Of a stretch of DNA of 11,418 bases, positions 1-7,368 are shown piece by piece; position 1 is the stretch's first letter; every line of letters begins with the position of its first letter. Under the pieces are notes generated by a model. The model did no database searches. It saw only the letters and a list, made by a program, of their open reading frames with translations, and was not told the DNA's origin. Both the position numbers and the translations under genes were made by a program. Source of the DNA: Pseudomonadota bacterium (GTDB lineage: Bacteria; Pseudomonadota; Gammaproteobacteria; Burkholderiales; Burkholderiaceae_C); NCBI GenBank assembly GCA_030918015.1, contig JAUPTP010000030.1, positions 1-11,418 of the forward strand, read 5' to 3'.

Positions 1-148
1 GCGCTCGCCGGTCGAGGCGATCCGGCTGCGCGCGACCCGGCTGGCGGTGATCCGGCGCGGCCAGATCGTGGCCAGCACCCCCGCCGCCGAGGCCCGGCTC
101 GACCTGCCCGGACGCCCCGCGCAGGTGGACTGGACGCTGCCCCGCTGA
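1..148 (+). CDS. C-terminal end of a CodA-like cytosine deaminase / amidohydrolase (partial)
   Basis: An open frame runs in from the left edge (first full codon at base 2) and stops with TGA at 146-148, giving the last 48 residues. They contain RLAVIRRGQIVAST, followed by a short tail ending QVDWTLPR. This resembles the closing beta-sandwich strands of E. coli cytosine deaminase (CodA), where a 'VRGGKVIAST' segment and an acidic/aromatic tail end the protein. CodA-type enzymes are metal-dependent amidohydrolases that convert cytosine to uracil and ammonia in pyrimidine salvage; relatives act on isopropylammelide and similar rings. The catalytic barrel lies outside the window, so neither substrate nor activity can be judged. 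Another amidohydrolase of the same superfamily is possible. Confidence 0.6.
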   Translation, partial: RSPVEAIRLRATRLAVIRRGQIVASTPAAEARLDLPGRPAQVDWTLPR

Positions 149-170
149 TCTCCCCTCCAGCCCGGGGAGA
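149..170 (+). terminator. Hairpin just after the codA-like stop, possible weak terminator
   Basis: TCTCCCC (149-155) and GGGGAGA (164-170) are perfectly complementary, giving a 7-bp stem with an 8-nt loop directly behind the stop codon. No T-run follows, so intrinsic termination would be weak at best. Position is the main argument. Confidence 0.3.
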
Positions 171-199
171 ACCGTTCCCTGAAGGACTCCGGGGTCATC

Positions 200-207
200 G
201 CTAGAAT
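200..207 (+). promoter_or_regulatory. Candidate -10 element for the GST gene
   Basis: GCTAGAAT at 200-207 contains TAGAAT, 5 of 6 matches to TATAAT, about 40 bases before the GST start codon. The best -35 at a 17-bp spacing is CTGAAG (179-184), only 3 of 6 matches. The same GCTAnAnT string is seen ahead of two other genes here. Confidence 0.35.
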
Positions 208-248
208 GATCCGGACCTGACTGCCCAGAACGACCTGATTTCCCGCTC

Positions 249-893
249 ATGAAACTCATCGGCTCGCTGACCAGCCCGTATGTGCGCAAAGTGCGCATCG
301 TGCTGGCGGAGAAGAAACTCGACTACAAGTTCGTCATCGAGGATCCCTGGTCGGATCCGGTCGGGCTGACGTCGGCCAACCCGCTCAGCCAGGTGCCCTG
401 CCTGGTGCTCGAGGGCGGCGATGCGCTGTACGACTCGCGGGTCATCGTCGAGTATGTCGACACGCTCTCCCCGGTCGGCCGGCTGATCCCGGAAAAGGGC
501 CGCGAGCGCGCCGAGGTCCGGACCTGGGAAGCGCTCGCGGACGGCCTGCTGGATGCGGCGCTGCTCGCCCGACTGGAGGCCACCTGGCCCGGCCGCGACG
601 ACAGCCAGCGCTGCCAGGCCTGGATCGATCGCCAGACCGGCAAGATCCACGCCGGTCTGGCCACGCTGTCGAAGGGCCTGGGCGAGCGCAACTGGTATTC
701 GGGCCTGCACCCGACGCTGGCCGACATCGCGGTGGGCTGCGCGCTGGGCTACCTCGACTTCCGCTTCCCCCGCATCGACTGGCGGCAGACCCACCCCAAT
801 CTGGCTCGGCTCATGCTGCGCCTGTCGCAGCGGGCCAGCTTCGCGACGACCCAGCCGCCGGCCCCGGCCCCCGCCCCCGGCGCCGCAGGCTGA
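249..893 (+). CDS. Glutathione S-transferase family protein (YibF-like)
   Basis: A 214-residue cytosolic protein with the standard two-domain GST layout. The N-terminal thioredoxin fold has S9-P10-Y11 at the place of the catalytic Ser/Cys, the cis-proline motif QVP at 48-50, and D62-S63, the usual contact with the gamma-glutamyl group of glutathione. The C-terminal all-helical domain contains the N-capping segment TLADIAVG (156-163). Length is typical of the family, but the last 13 residues are a Pro/Ala-rich tail (PPAPAPAP) beyond the fold. Such proteins conjugate or reduce electrophiles with glutathione; the substrate cannot be inferred. The ATG at 249 fits the family start (MKLIGS-SPY) although no Shine-Dalgarno sequence precedes it. 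The gene stands alone and converges on the kinase gene, whose stop is 7 bp away. Confidence 0.9.
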   Translation: MKLIGSLTSPYVRKVRIVLAEKKLDYKFVIEDPWSDPVGLTSANPLSQVPCLVLEGGDALYDSRVIVEYVDTLSPVGRLIPEKGRERAEVRTWEALADGLLDAALLARLEATWPGRDDSQRCQAWIDRQTGKIHAGLATLSKGLGERNWYSGLHPTLADIAVGCALGYLDFRFPRIDWRQTHPNLARLMLRLSQRASFATTQPPAPAPAPGAAG

Positions 894-900
894 CGCCCGC

Positions 901-1707
901 TCAGCCCGCGTTCAGCGTCAGCTCGACCCGCCAGCCCGGGCGGGAAGGGCCCACCGCCAGCCGGGCCCCCAGCTCGCGGGCCAGCCGCTCCATCGCCTCG
1001 ATGCCGCGGGCCGTGGACTCGGCGCGGCGCCCCTCGGGCTTGCCGTGACCGTCATCGCTGATGAGCAGCCGCAGGCTGCGCTCCTGCAGCGAGGCGCCCG
1101 TCTCCACGGTCAGATCCAGCCGCGCCTGCTGCGCGCCCTGGGCATGGCGCACGACGTTGTCCAGCCCCTCCTGCGCCAGCCGCATCAGGTTGAGCCGGCT
1201 GCGGGCCGACAGCGTCATGCGCGCCGCCTCCTCGCCGACCCGCCAGTGCAGCCGGATGCCGCGCTCGGCCAGCATCGGCTGGAAGTGGGCCTGCAGGCCA
1301 TGCAGCCCCTCGCCCAGGGTGGCCGGCTCGGGGCGCACCGCCTCGCGCATCAGCCGCAGCGACAGCAGCGCCTGCGCCAGCTGCCGGTCGAGCTGCAGCA
1401 GCCGCCCGCTGCCGGGCAGCCCGTCGCCGCTGCGCGCCAGCGTGCGCGCGGTCAGCAGCTGCACGCCCAGCCGGTCCTGCACCTCGTCGACCAGCATCTG
1501 GGTCTCGTCCGGCAGCCCGGCCGAGACCGGCTCGAATGACGACACGCTGTCGAACGACAGCGACGTCAGCGCCGGGCCGCGCGAGCGACTCTGCTGCCAG
1601 CAATGCCACAGGCGCCCGGCCAGCGCCAGGGCAGCCACCGTGCCCAGCGCCAGCAGCCAGGCATCGCTCGAGGGATCGGGAACAGCAGTCAGGGTCACGG
1701 CAGGCAC
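901..1707 (-). CDS. Orphan NarX/LiaS-type sensor histidine kinase, phospho-acceptor His replaced by Gln
   Basis: A 268-residue protein with a GTG start at 1707; an in-frame stop three codons upstream (1717-1719) limits the start, and no clear ribosome binding site is visible. One hydrophobic segment (residues 16-36) suggests a membrane anchor; there is no recognisable sensor domain. Residues 66-120 align with the HisKA_3 dimerisation helix. Where the family has ELHD-G-QLLT this protein has EVQD-LGVQLLT, so Q77 (codon CAG, 1477-1479) replaces the phosphorylated His. The ATPase half looks preserved: N-box [11 protein letters not shown] (179-189, N184), SDDGHG (217-222) and a G2-like segment [16 protein letters not shown] (235-250). 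No response-regulator gene is nearby in the window. Family membership is fairly sure; it may be a pseudokinase or regulatory subunit. Confidence 0.8.
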   Translation of the reverse strand: MPAVTLTAVPDPSSDAWLLALGTVAALALAGRLWHCWQQSRSRGPALTSLSFDSVSSFEPVSAGLPDETQMLVDEVQDRLGVQLLTARTLARSGDGLPGSGRLLQLDRQLAQALLSLRLMREAVRPEPATLGEGLHGLQAHFQPMLAERGIRLHWRVGEEAARMTLSARSRLNLMRLAQEGLDNVVRHAQGAQQARLDLTVETGASLQERSLRLLISDDGHGKPEGRRAESTARGIEAMERLARELGARLAVGPSRPGWRVELTLNAG

Positions 1708-1880
1708 TCGGACAGGTCATCCGGGAAGAAGACAGAGGGCCACCGATTGTCCCGAGCGCCCGCGCAGACCGGCATCCCGGAGGCGTGGGAGACCGGACAC
1801 CTGCGGCACACCCGCCCGCGGGGGCCTGTCCGGCAGGAAGTCGCAGATCGGGCCACGCTCGTCGGCGCCGCGCCGCTCGC
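1708..1880. other. Divergent intergenic region between kinase and metX leader, no gene seen
   Basis: This GC-rich stretch must hold the kinase promoter on the minus strand, but I cannot point to convincing -35/-10 boxes there. Short GC-rich inverted segments occur near 1811-1835, but none is strong enough to call. No ORF in it looks coding. Confidence 0.4.
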
Positions 1881-1888
1881 GCTACACT
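1881..1888 (+). promoter_or_regulatory. Candidate -10 element of the metXW promoter
   Basis: GCTACACT at 1881-1888 contains TACACT, 4 of 6 matches to the sigma-70 -10 box. A start site about 7 bases downstream would fall near 1895, just before the first base of the riboswitch P1 stem at 1899. That fit is the best support. No good -35 box is seen at the expected distance. Confidence 0.45.
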
Positions 1889-1895
1889 CGCGCCT

Positions 1896-1952
1896 CACAG
1901 CGCCGATTTGGTCCGGCTTGCGGGCGCTCTAGAAATTCCGCTAAAGAGGGGC
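1896..1952 (+). ncRNA. SAM-II (SAM-alpha) riboswitch aptamer in the metX leader
   Basis: The sequence follows the SAM-II aptamer almost element by element. P1 is AGCGCC (1899-1904) paired with GGCGCT (1923-1928). The conserved GATTTGG follows P1 (1905-1911), CTTGC stands before the P1 return strand (1917-1921), an A-rich linker TAGAAAT comes next (1930-1936), and the diagnostic GCTAAAG-GGGG closes it (1940-1951). The known SAM-II metX aptamer has the same order: GAUUUAACC, UUGC, the P1 return, AUAAAU, GCUAAAAAGGG. Pairing of loop CC (1913-1914) with the 3' GG, and of GC (1920-1921) with GC (1940-1941), would form the expected pseudoknot. The aptamer binds S-adenosylmethionine and should lower metXW expression when SAM is plentiful. 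Recognition is from memory of the consensus, not from a covariance-model score. Confidence 0.9.
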
Positions 1953-1960
1953 ACTCGACG

Positions 1961-1996
1961 ACCCGGTGTCCGCCTCAGGCAGCGCCGGGTTTTTTT
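1961..1996 (+). terminator. Intrinsic terminator forming the riboswitch expression platform
   Basis: ACCCGGTG (1961-1968) pairs with CGCCGGGT (1983-1990) as an 8-bp stem with one G-U pair. A smaller GCC/GGC pairing lies in the loop, and seven Ts follow (1990-1996). It starts nine bases after the aptamer and ends about 30 bases before metX, so it is an attenuator inside the leader rather than the end of a gene. Confidence 0.9.
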
Positions 1997-2013
1997 GTGG
2001 TCGAAAAACCTCT

Positions 2014-2025
2014 GGGAGCTCTCCC
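2014..2025 (+). promoter_or_regulatory. metX ribosome binding site inside a small hairpin
   Basis: GGGAG at 2014-2018 is the Shine-Dalgarno sequence for the ATG at 2027 (8 nt spacing) and fixes that start over the upstream frame. GGGA (2014-2017) is complementary to TCCC (2022-2025) across a 4-nt loop, so the site can fold on itself. The stem is short, and any effect on translation is inferred. Confidence 0.5.
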
Positions 2026-2026
2026 G

Positions 2027-3160
2027 ATGTCGATGCAGGGACACGTCACCCCGCAGAAGATGCACTTCAGCGAAGCGCTGCCGCTGCGCAGCGGCGCCAC
2101 GCTGCGCGACTACACGCTGGTCTACGAGACCTACGGCCGGCTCAACGCCGAGCGCAGCAACGCGGTGCTGGTGTGCCACGCGCTCAACGCCAGCCACCAT
2201 GTCGCCGGCACCCATGCCGACAACCCGAAGAGCATCGGCTGGTGGGACAACCTGATCGGTCCGGGCAAGCCGCTCGACACCGACCGATTCTTCGTCATCT
2301 GCATCAACAACCCCGGCTCGTGCTTCGGCTCGACCGGGCCGATGCATGTCAACCCGGACACCGGCCGCCTCTATGGCAGCGACTTTCCGGTCGTCACGGT
2401 GGAAGACTGGGTGAACGCGCAGGCCCGCGTGCTCGACCGGCTGGGCATCCGCCAGCTCGCCGCCGTGATGGGCGGCAGCCTGGGCGGCATGCAGGCGCTG
2501 AGCTGGACGCTGCAGCACCCCGAGCGCATGCGCCATGCGCTGGTGATCGCCTCGGCGCCGAGCCTGTCGGCGCAGAACATCGCCTTCAACGAGGTCGCCC
2601 GGCGCGCGATCGTCACCGACCCGGACTTCCACGGCGGCCATTTCTACGCCCACGGCACCGTCCCGAAGCGCGGCCTGCGGGTGGCGCGCATGATCGGCCA
2701 CATCACCTACCTGTCCGACGACTCGATGGAGGCCAAGTTCGGCCGCGAGCTGCGCTCGGCCGAGCTGGCCTACTCGACGCAGGAGATCGAGTTCCAGATC
2801 GAGAGCTACCTGCGCTACCAGGGCGACAAGTTCAGCGAGTACTTCGACGCCAACACCTACCTGCTGATCACACGCGCGCTCGACTACTTCGACCCGGCGC
2901 GCGAGTTCGGCGGCGACCTGTCGCGGGCGCTGGCGCGCGCGCAGGCCAGGTTCCTGGTGGTGAGCTTCACCACCGACTGGCGCTTCTCGCCGGCGCGCTC
3001 GCGCGAGATCGTCAAGGGCCTGCTCGACAACCGGCTCGACGTGAGCTACGCCGAGATCGACGCGCCGCACGGCCACGACGCCTTCCTGCTGGACGACGCG
3101 CGCTACCACGGCGTCGTGCGCGCCTGCTACGACAACATCGCCCGGGAGATCGGCGCATGA
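2027..3160 (+). CDS. metX: Homoserine O-acyltransferase MetX (probably O-succinyltransferase)
   Basis: A 377-residue alpha/beta-hydrolase-fold enzyme, the usual MetX length. It acylates the hydroxyl of L-homoserine, the first committed step of methionine synthesis, in the cytoplasm. The nucleophile elbow GGSLGG carries S151; D317 lies in TTDWRFSP and H350 in HGHDAF, completing the triad. The oxyanion/substrate loop [12 protein letters not shown] is present. Betaproteobacterial MetX proteins are mostly assigned as succinyl-CoA users, so O-succinyltransferase is more likely than O-acetyltransferase, but the sequence alone does not settle it. A second in-frame ATG lies at 2033; the first has the better-spaced Shine-Dalgarno. 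The gene is controlled by the SAM-II riboswitch and terminator upstream and overlaps metW by 4 bp (ATGA), so the two are probably translationally coupled. Confidence 0.95.
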   Translation: MSMQGHVTPQKMHFSEALPLRSGATLRDYTLVYETYGRLNAERSNAVLVCHALNASHHVAGTHADNPKSIGWWDNLIGPGKPLDTDRFFVICINNPGSCFGSTGPMHVNPDTGRLYGSDFPVVTVEDWVNAQARVLDRLGIRQLAAVMGGSLGGMQALSWTLQHPERMRHALVIASAPSLSAQNIAFNEVARRAIVTDPDFHGGHFYAHGTVPKRGLRVARMIGHITYLSDDSMEAKFGRELRSAELAYSTQEIEFQIESYLRYQGDKFSEYFDANTYLLITRALDYFDPAREFGGDLSRALARAQARFLVVSFTTDWRFSPARSREIVKGLLDNRLDVSYAEIDAPHGHDAFLLDDARYHGVVRACYDNIAREIGA

Positions 3161-3741
3161 GCAACCGCCAGGCCCTCGAACTGATCGCCGATCTGGTGCC
3201 CCAGGGCAGCCGCGTGCTCGACCTCGGCTGCGGCGACGGCGCGCTGCTGGCGCTGCTGCGCGACCGGCGCGGCTGCCGCGGCTACGGCGTCGAGCTCGAC
3301 GACGCCAAGGTGCTGGCGGGCGTGCAGCGCGGCGTCAACGTGCTGCAGCGCAACCTGGAAGAAGGCCTGAGCCTCTTCGAGGACGACAGCTTCGACGTGG
3401 TGCTGCAGCTCGACACGCTGCAGAACCTGCGCAACACCGAGGACATGCTGCGCGAGACCGCGCGGGTCGGGCGCATCGGCATCGTCAGCTTCCCCAACTT
3501 CGCGCACTGGCCGAACCGGCTGCGCGTGCTGCAGGGCCGCATGCCGGTGACCAAGGTGCTGCCCTACCAGTGGTACGACACGCCCAACATCCGCGTCGGC
3601 ACCTTCGCCGACTTCGAGATCCTCGCGCGCAAGAACGGCCTGCACATCCTCGACGCCTTCGGCCTGCACGAGGGCGAGGTGGTCAAGCACTGGCCCAACC
3701 TGCTCGCCAGCACCGCGGTTTTCAGGTTCGAGCACCGCTGA
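3157..3741 (+). CDS. metW: Methionine biosynthesis protein MetW
   Basis: A 194-residue protein with a class I methyltransferase fold. SAM-binding motif I is VLDLGCGDG at residues 20-28, followed by the acidic strand end GVELDD and by [11 protein letters not shown] at the motif II position. Conserved MetW features are visible: [20 protein letters not shown] and the C-terminal HWPNLLA segment. MetW is the regular partner of MetX in proteobacteria of this type and is needed for full methionine synthesis; it is thought to support MetX, although its own reaction is not settled. The ATG at 3157 overlaps the metX stop (ATGA), so both genes share one SAM-controlled transcript. Length and motifs are complete. 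Confidence 0.95.
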   Translation: MSNRQALELIADLVPQGSRVLDLGCGDGALLALLRDRRGCRGYGVELDDAKVLAGVQRGVNVLQRNLEEGLSLFEDDSFDVVLQLDTLQNLRNTEDMLRETARVGRIGIVSFPNFAHWPNRLRVLQGRMPVTKVLPYQWYDTPNIRVGTFADFEILARKNGLHILDAFGLHEGEVVKHWPNLLASTAVFRFEHR

Positions 3742-3825
3742 ACTCGGGGTCACTTCACCCAGAAACTGGAACAGAGTCCTCGGCAACACGAAAAATTACA
3801 AAAAGTTTCAATTAAGAATGTAAAT

Positions 3826-3854
3826 GCGGGTGATTCCGCCCCGGATCAACCCGC
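3826..3854. repeat. Imperfect inverted repeat (hairpin) downstream of metW
   Basis: GCGGGTGATTCC (3826-3837) and GGATCAACCCGC (3843-3854) pair along 11 base pairs, with one bulged base on each side and a 5-nt loop. No T-run follows on the plus strand; the T-rich side lies on the minus strand, where no gene ends. It may be a poor terminator for metXW or a protein site. Confidence 0.5.
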
Positions 3855-3872
3855 ACCCGCTCCCGACTTTCA

Positions 3873-3885
3873 TCCGTCTGACGGA
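3873..3885. promoter_or_regulatory. Short perfect dyad, possible operator of the DUF302 gene
   Basis: TCCGTC (3873-3878) and GACGGA (3880-3885) are perfect inverted arms around a single T. A -10-like TAGAGT follows at 3896-3901, so the dyad would lie over the -35 and spacer region. Both the promoter and the operator role are speculative. Confidence 0.3.
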
Positions 3886-3948
3886 ATCCAGCCTGTAGAG
3901 TGGCTCCTTCGATCTCCGCCGTGGCCGGCAGTGGCCACCCCTGCCGTC

Positions 3949-3954
3949 AAGGAG
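3949..3954 (+). promoter_or_regulatory. Ribosome binding site deciding the DUF302 start
   Basis: AAGGAG with a 6-nt spacing to the ATG at 3961 is an almost ideal Shine-Dalgarno. It rules out the in-frame GTG at 3931, which has no such site. Confidence 0.85.
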
Positions 3955-3960
3955 TCCACG

Positions 3961-4467
3961 ATGCGCCCACTCAATGACACGGATCGGTTCTGGAGCCACG
4001 GCCGCCCCACGGAGCGTCACCGCCAAGCGCTGTGGCGCTGCTGGATCACCAGCGGCCTGACGGTCGTGGCCCTGACGGTCACCAGTCTGGAAGCCCACCG
4101 CAGCGGGCGCCTGGCCCGCCTGAGCCGCTTCTCCCCGACGGAGACCGTCGAGCGGCTCAGCGCGCATGCCTCGACCCACGGCCTGAGCGTCTTCGCCCGC
4201 ATTCCGCTGCACGACCGCGAAGGCCGGGGCGAGTGGCTGGTGCTGGGGCTGGCCGAAGACGAGACGGCGATCGTGCAGAACGACGACCCGGATCCGGTCG
4301 TCAGCCTGCCGCTGACGATGCGCATCACCGCCGAGGCGGGCGGCGGCTCGCGCATCCAGTTCCATGCGCTCAACGAGCTGCCCCACATCGTCGATGGCAT
4401 CCTGCCGCCGCAGTTGCTGGCGCGGCTCGAAGCGCTGCCGGCCCTGCTCGACGACGCCCTGGGCTGA
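3961..4467 (+). CDS. DUF302 domain protein with an N-terminal hydrophobic segment
   Basis: A 168-residue protein of unknown function. Residues about 57-145 read like a DUF302 domain: SPTETVERLSAHASTHGL-SVFARI, then LGLAEDE-AIVQNDDP, then SLPLTMRITAE and the final FHALNEL. DUF302 proteins are small alpha/beta proteins with no agreed biochemical role, some linked to sulfur or metal stress. Upstream is an Arg/Trp-rich stretch and a moderately hydrophobic segment (residues 29-43, ITSGLTVVALTVTSL) that is short for a membrane helix. The domain may be anchored, or the N-terminus simply divergent. The start is set by the AAGGAG at 3949. It is transcribed in the same direction as metXW and the M20 peptidase but spaced from both, so it is probably a single-gene unit. 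The domain call is from pattern memory. Confidence 0.75.
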   Translation: MRPLNDTDRFWSHGRPTERHRQALWRCWITSGLTVVALTVTSLEAHRSGRLARLSRFSPTETVERLSAHASTHGLSVFARIPLHDREGRGEWLVLGLAEDETAIVQNDDPDPVVSLPLTMRITAEAGGGSRIQFHALNELPHIVDGILPPQLLARLEALPALLDDALG

Positions 4468-4492
4468 GCCACATCGGCCGGCGGAGCTTCAG

Positions 4493-4514
4493 GCGGACTG
4501 GCTACACTGTCCGC
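4493..4514 (+). promoter_or_regulatory. Candidate -10 of the M20 gene enclosed by an inverted repeat
   Basis: GCTACACT (4501-4508) is the same 8-mer as before metX. It lies between GCGGAC (4493-4498) and GTCCGC (4509-4514), perfect inverted arms. The start codon is about 40 bases downstream. No convincing -35 box is seen, so a promoter with an overlapping operator is only a suggestion. Confidence 0.35.
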
Positions 4515-4549
4515 AGGACGGCCGCCGACCGGCCCGACACGAGGTCCGC

Positions 4550-6049
<1,500 letters not shown>

Positions 6050-6067
6050 TTCCCATCCCATCGCGTC

Positions 6068-6096
6068 AGGGCCGCCTCGGGCGGCCCTTCGTTCTT
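6068..6096 (+). terminator. Intrinsic terminator after the M20 gene
   Basis: AGGGCCGCC (6068-6076) and GGCGGCCCT (6080-6088) form a perfect 9-bp stem around a TCG loop, followed by a T-rich but interrupted tract (TTCGTTCTT). It lies 18 bases behind the M20 stop and ends just before the next start codon. Confidence 0.85.
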
Positions 6097-6099
6097 CCC

Positions 6100-7368
6100 A
6101 TGTCCACCCGATCCCGCCGACTCCTTCCACGCCGACTCCTGTCCGCCCTGCTGCCGCTGGCCTTGAGCGGCTGCGGCACCTTCGTCCCGCCGCCCTGGAT
6201 CCTCCAGCAGCAGCGCACGACGATCACCGACCACCAGCATTTCGACAACGCCCCCATCCCGGCCTCGCGCCACCCTGTGGCCCTGCCGCGCGCCACGGAG
6301 GCGCTGAAGCTGCCGCCGGCCCCGGGCGGCGATCTGTCGCCCTGGCTTGAACAGCAGGGCACGGTGGCGCTGATCGTGCTGCGCGACGGCCAGATCGTGC
6401 ACGAGCAGTATTTCGCCGGCCGCGACCGCAGCACGCTGCTGACCTCGTTCTCGGTGGCCAAGTCGGTCGTCGCCCTGCTGCTGGGCCAGGCGATCCGCGA
6501 CGGCCACATCCGCAGCGTCGACGATTCCCTCACCCGCTATCTGCCCGAGCTGGAGCGGCAGGACCCGCGCTTCGCGCAGGTGCGCCTGCGCGACCTGCTG
6601 GCCATGCGCAGCGGCATCGGCTTCGAGGAGACCTACAGCACGCCGTGGTCAGATGTGGCGGTCTTCTACCTGACCAGCGATCTGGCCCAGGCCGTGGCGG
6701 GCCTGCGCGTGGCCGAAGCCCCCAACCAGCGCTACCGCTACAGCAGCGGCGATACGCAGTTGCTGGGCATGGCCCTGGAGCGCGCGACCGGCCGCCGGCT
6801 GCCCCAGCTGGCGCAGCACCTGTGGGAGCAGGTCGGCGCCGAGCAGGACGCGAGCTGGAGCGTCGACAGCGCCGTGCTCGGCCAGACCAAGGCCTTCTGC
6901 TGCCTCAATGCGCGGGCGCTCGACTTCGCCCGCATCGGCCAGCTGATGCTTGACCGAGGCCGGGCGGGCGGGCGGCAGGTCGTGCCGGCGGAGTGGATCG
7001 ACACGCTGCTGACCGTGCAGGCCCTGCCCGGGGCCGACGTGGCCGCGCAGCGCAACATCGAGGATCCGGGGCGGCCGTCGGCCGTCTTCTACACCGGCCA
7101 GTGGCGGCGCATGCCCCAGGGCCCGCTGCTGGTCACGCCGGTGCCCACGGCCGGGCGCGATCCGGCCACGCTCGTGCCGGGCACCGATTTCTATGCCCAG
7201 GGCCAGCACGGCCAGTACATCTATGTGGCCCCGCACCAGCGCACTGTCGTCGTGCGGCTGGGCACCGACCGCCATCCCGGCGTCTGGTGGCCCGGGCTGC
7301 TCGGGCGCATCGCGCGCAGCGGCCTGGTCGACGGCGTGCCGGTGGTCGAGGCGCTCAGCCCGCGCTGA
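6100..7368 (+). CDS. Lipoprotein serine hydrolase, beta-lactamase (class C / esterase) family
   Basis: A 422-residue protein with a lipoprotein signal peptide: Arg-rich n-region, hydrophobic LLSALLPLAL, and lipobox LSGC with C25 as the acylated cysteine. The mature protein should sit in the periplasm on a membrane. The catalytic SxxK is S118-V-A-K121 in SFSVAKS, followed by the usual LLAMRSGIGFEE (166-177). YSSG (214-217) fills the Tyr motif and GQHGQYI the position of KTG/HxG. This suits Pfam beta-lactamase PF00144 proteins such as esterases, 6-aminohexanoate-oligomer hydrolases or D-aminopeptidases; true beta-lactamase activity is not implied. The ATG at 6100 is the only start that gives a proper signal peptide, yet no Shine-Dalgarno precedes it and the M20 terminator ends next to it. 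Its 3' end overlaps the convergent mtnN by 14 bp (7355-7368). Confidence 0.9.
   Translation: MSTRSRRLLPRRLLSALLPLALSGCGTFVPPPWILQQQRTTITDHQHFDNAPIPASRHPVALPRATEALKLPPAPGGDLSPWLEQQGTVALIVLRDGQIVHEQYFAGRDRSTLLTSFSVAKSVVALLLGQAIRDGHIRSVDDSLTRYLPELERQDPRFAQVRLRDLLAMRSGIGFEETYSTPWSDVAVFYLTSDLAQAVAGLRVAEAPNQRYRYSSGDTQLLGMALERATGRRLPQLAQHLWEQVGAEQDASWSVDSAVLGQTKAFCCLNARALDFARIGQLMLDRGRAGGRQVVPAEWIDTLLTVQALPGADVAAQRNIEDPGRPSAVFYTGQWRRMPQGPLLVTPVPTAGRDPATLVPGTDFYAQGQHGQYIYVAPHQRTVVVRLGTDRHPGVWWPGLLGRIARSGLVDGVPVVEALSPR

Larger units (their letters stand above)
3742..3960. other. Spacer with an AT-rich patch between metW and the DUF302 gene
   Basis: In a genome this rich in G/C, about 35 bases at 3790-3825 are overwhelmingly A/T, including AAAAATTACAAAAAG. 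The patch is followed by the two inverted repeats listed separately, and a perfect Shine-Dalgarno stands at the far end. No coding frame is credible here. It is most likely the promoter region of the downstream gene, possibly with an UP-like element; candidate hexamers such as TTACAA (3796-3801) lack a well-spaced partner. I see no clear terminator for metXW. Confidence 0.5.

Noticed and set aside
1061..2026. Upstream extension of the metX frame
   Set aside because: It runs through the kinase gene on the other strand and through the riboswitch and terminator. The encoded sequence is Ser/Arg-rich noise, and the ATG at 2027 has a good Shine-Dalgarno and the family N-terminus.
3826..3854. Terminator of metXW
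   Set aside because: The hairpin is good but has no T-run on the plus strand, and the AT-rich side is upstream. I list it as an inverted repeat of unknown role.
6100..7368. Antibiotic-resistance beta-lactamase
   Set aside because: SxxK and the fold match the wider serine hydrolase family, but the Tyr motif is YSS rather than YxN and the KTG position is QHG. This fits esterases and amidases of the family better than a resistance enzyme.
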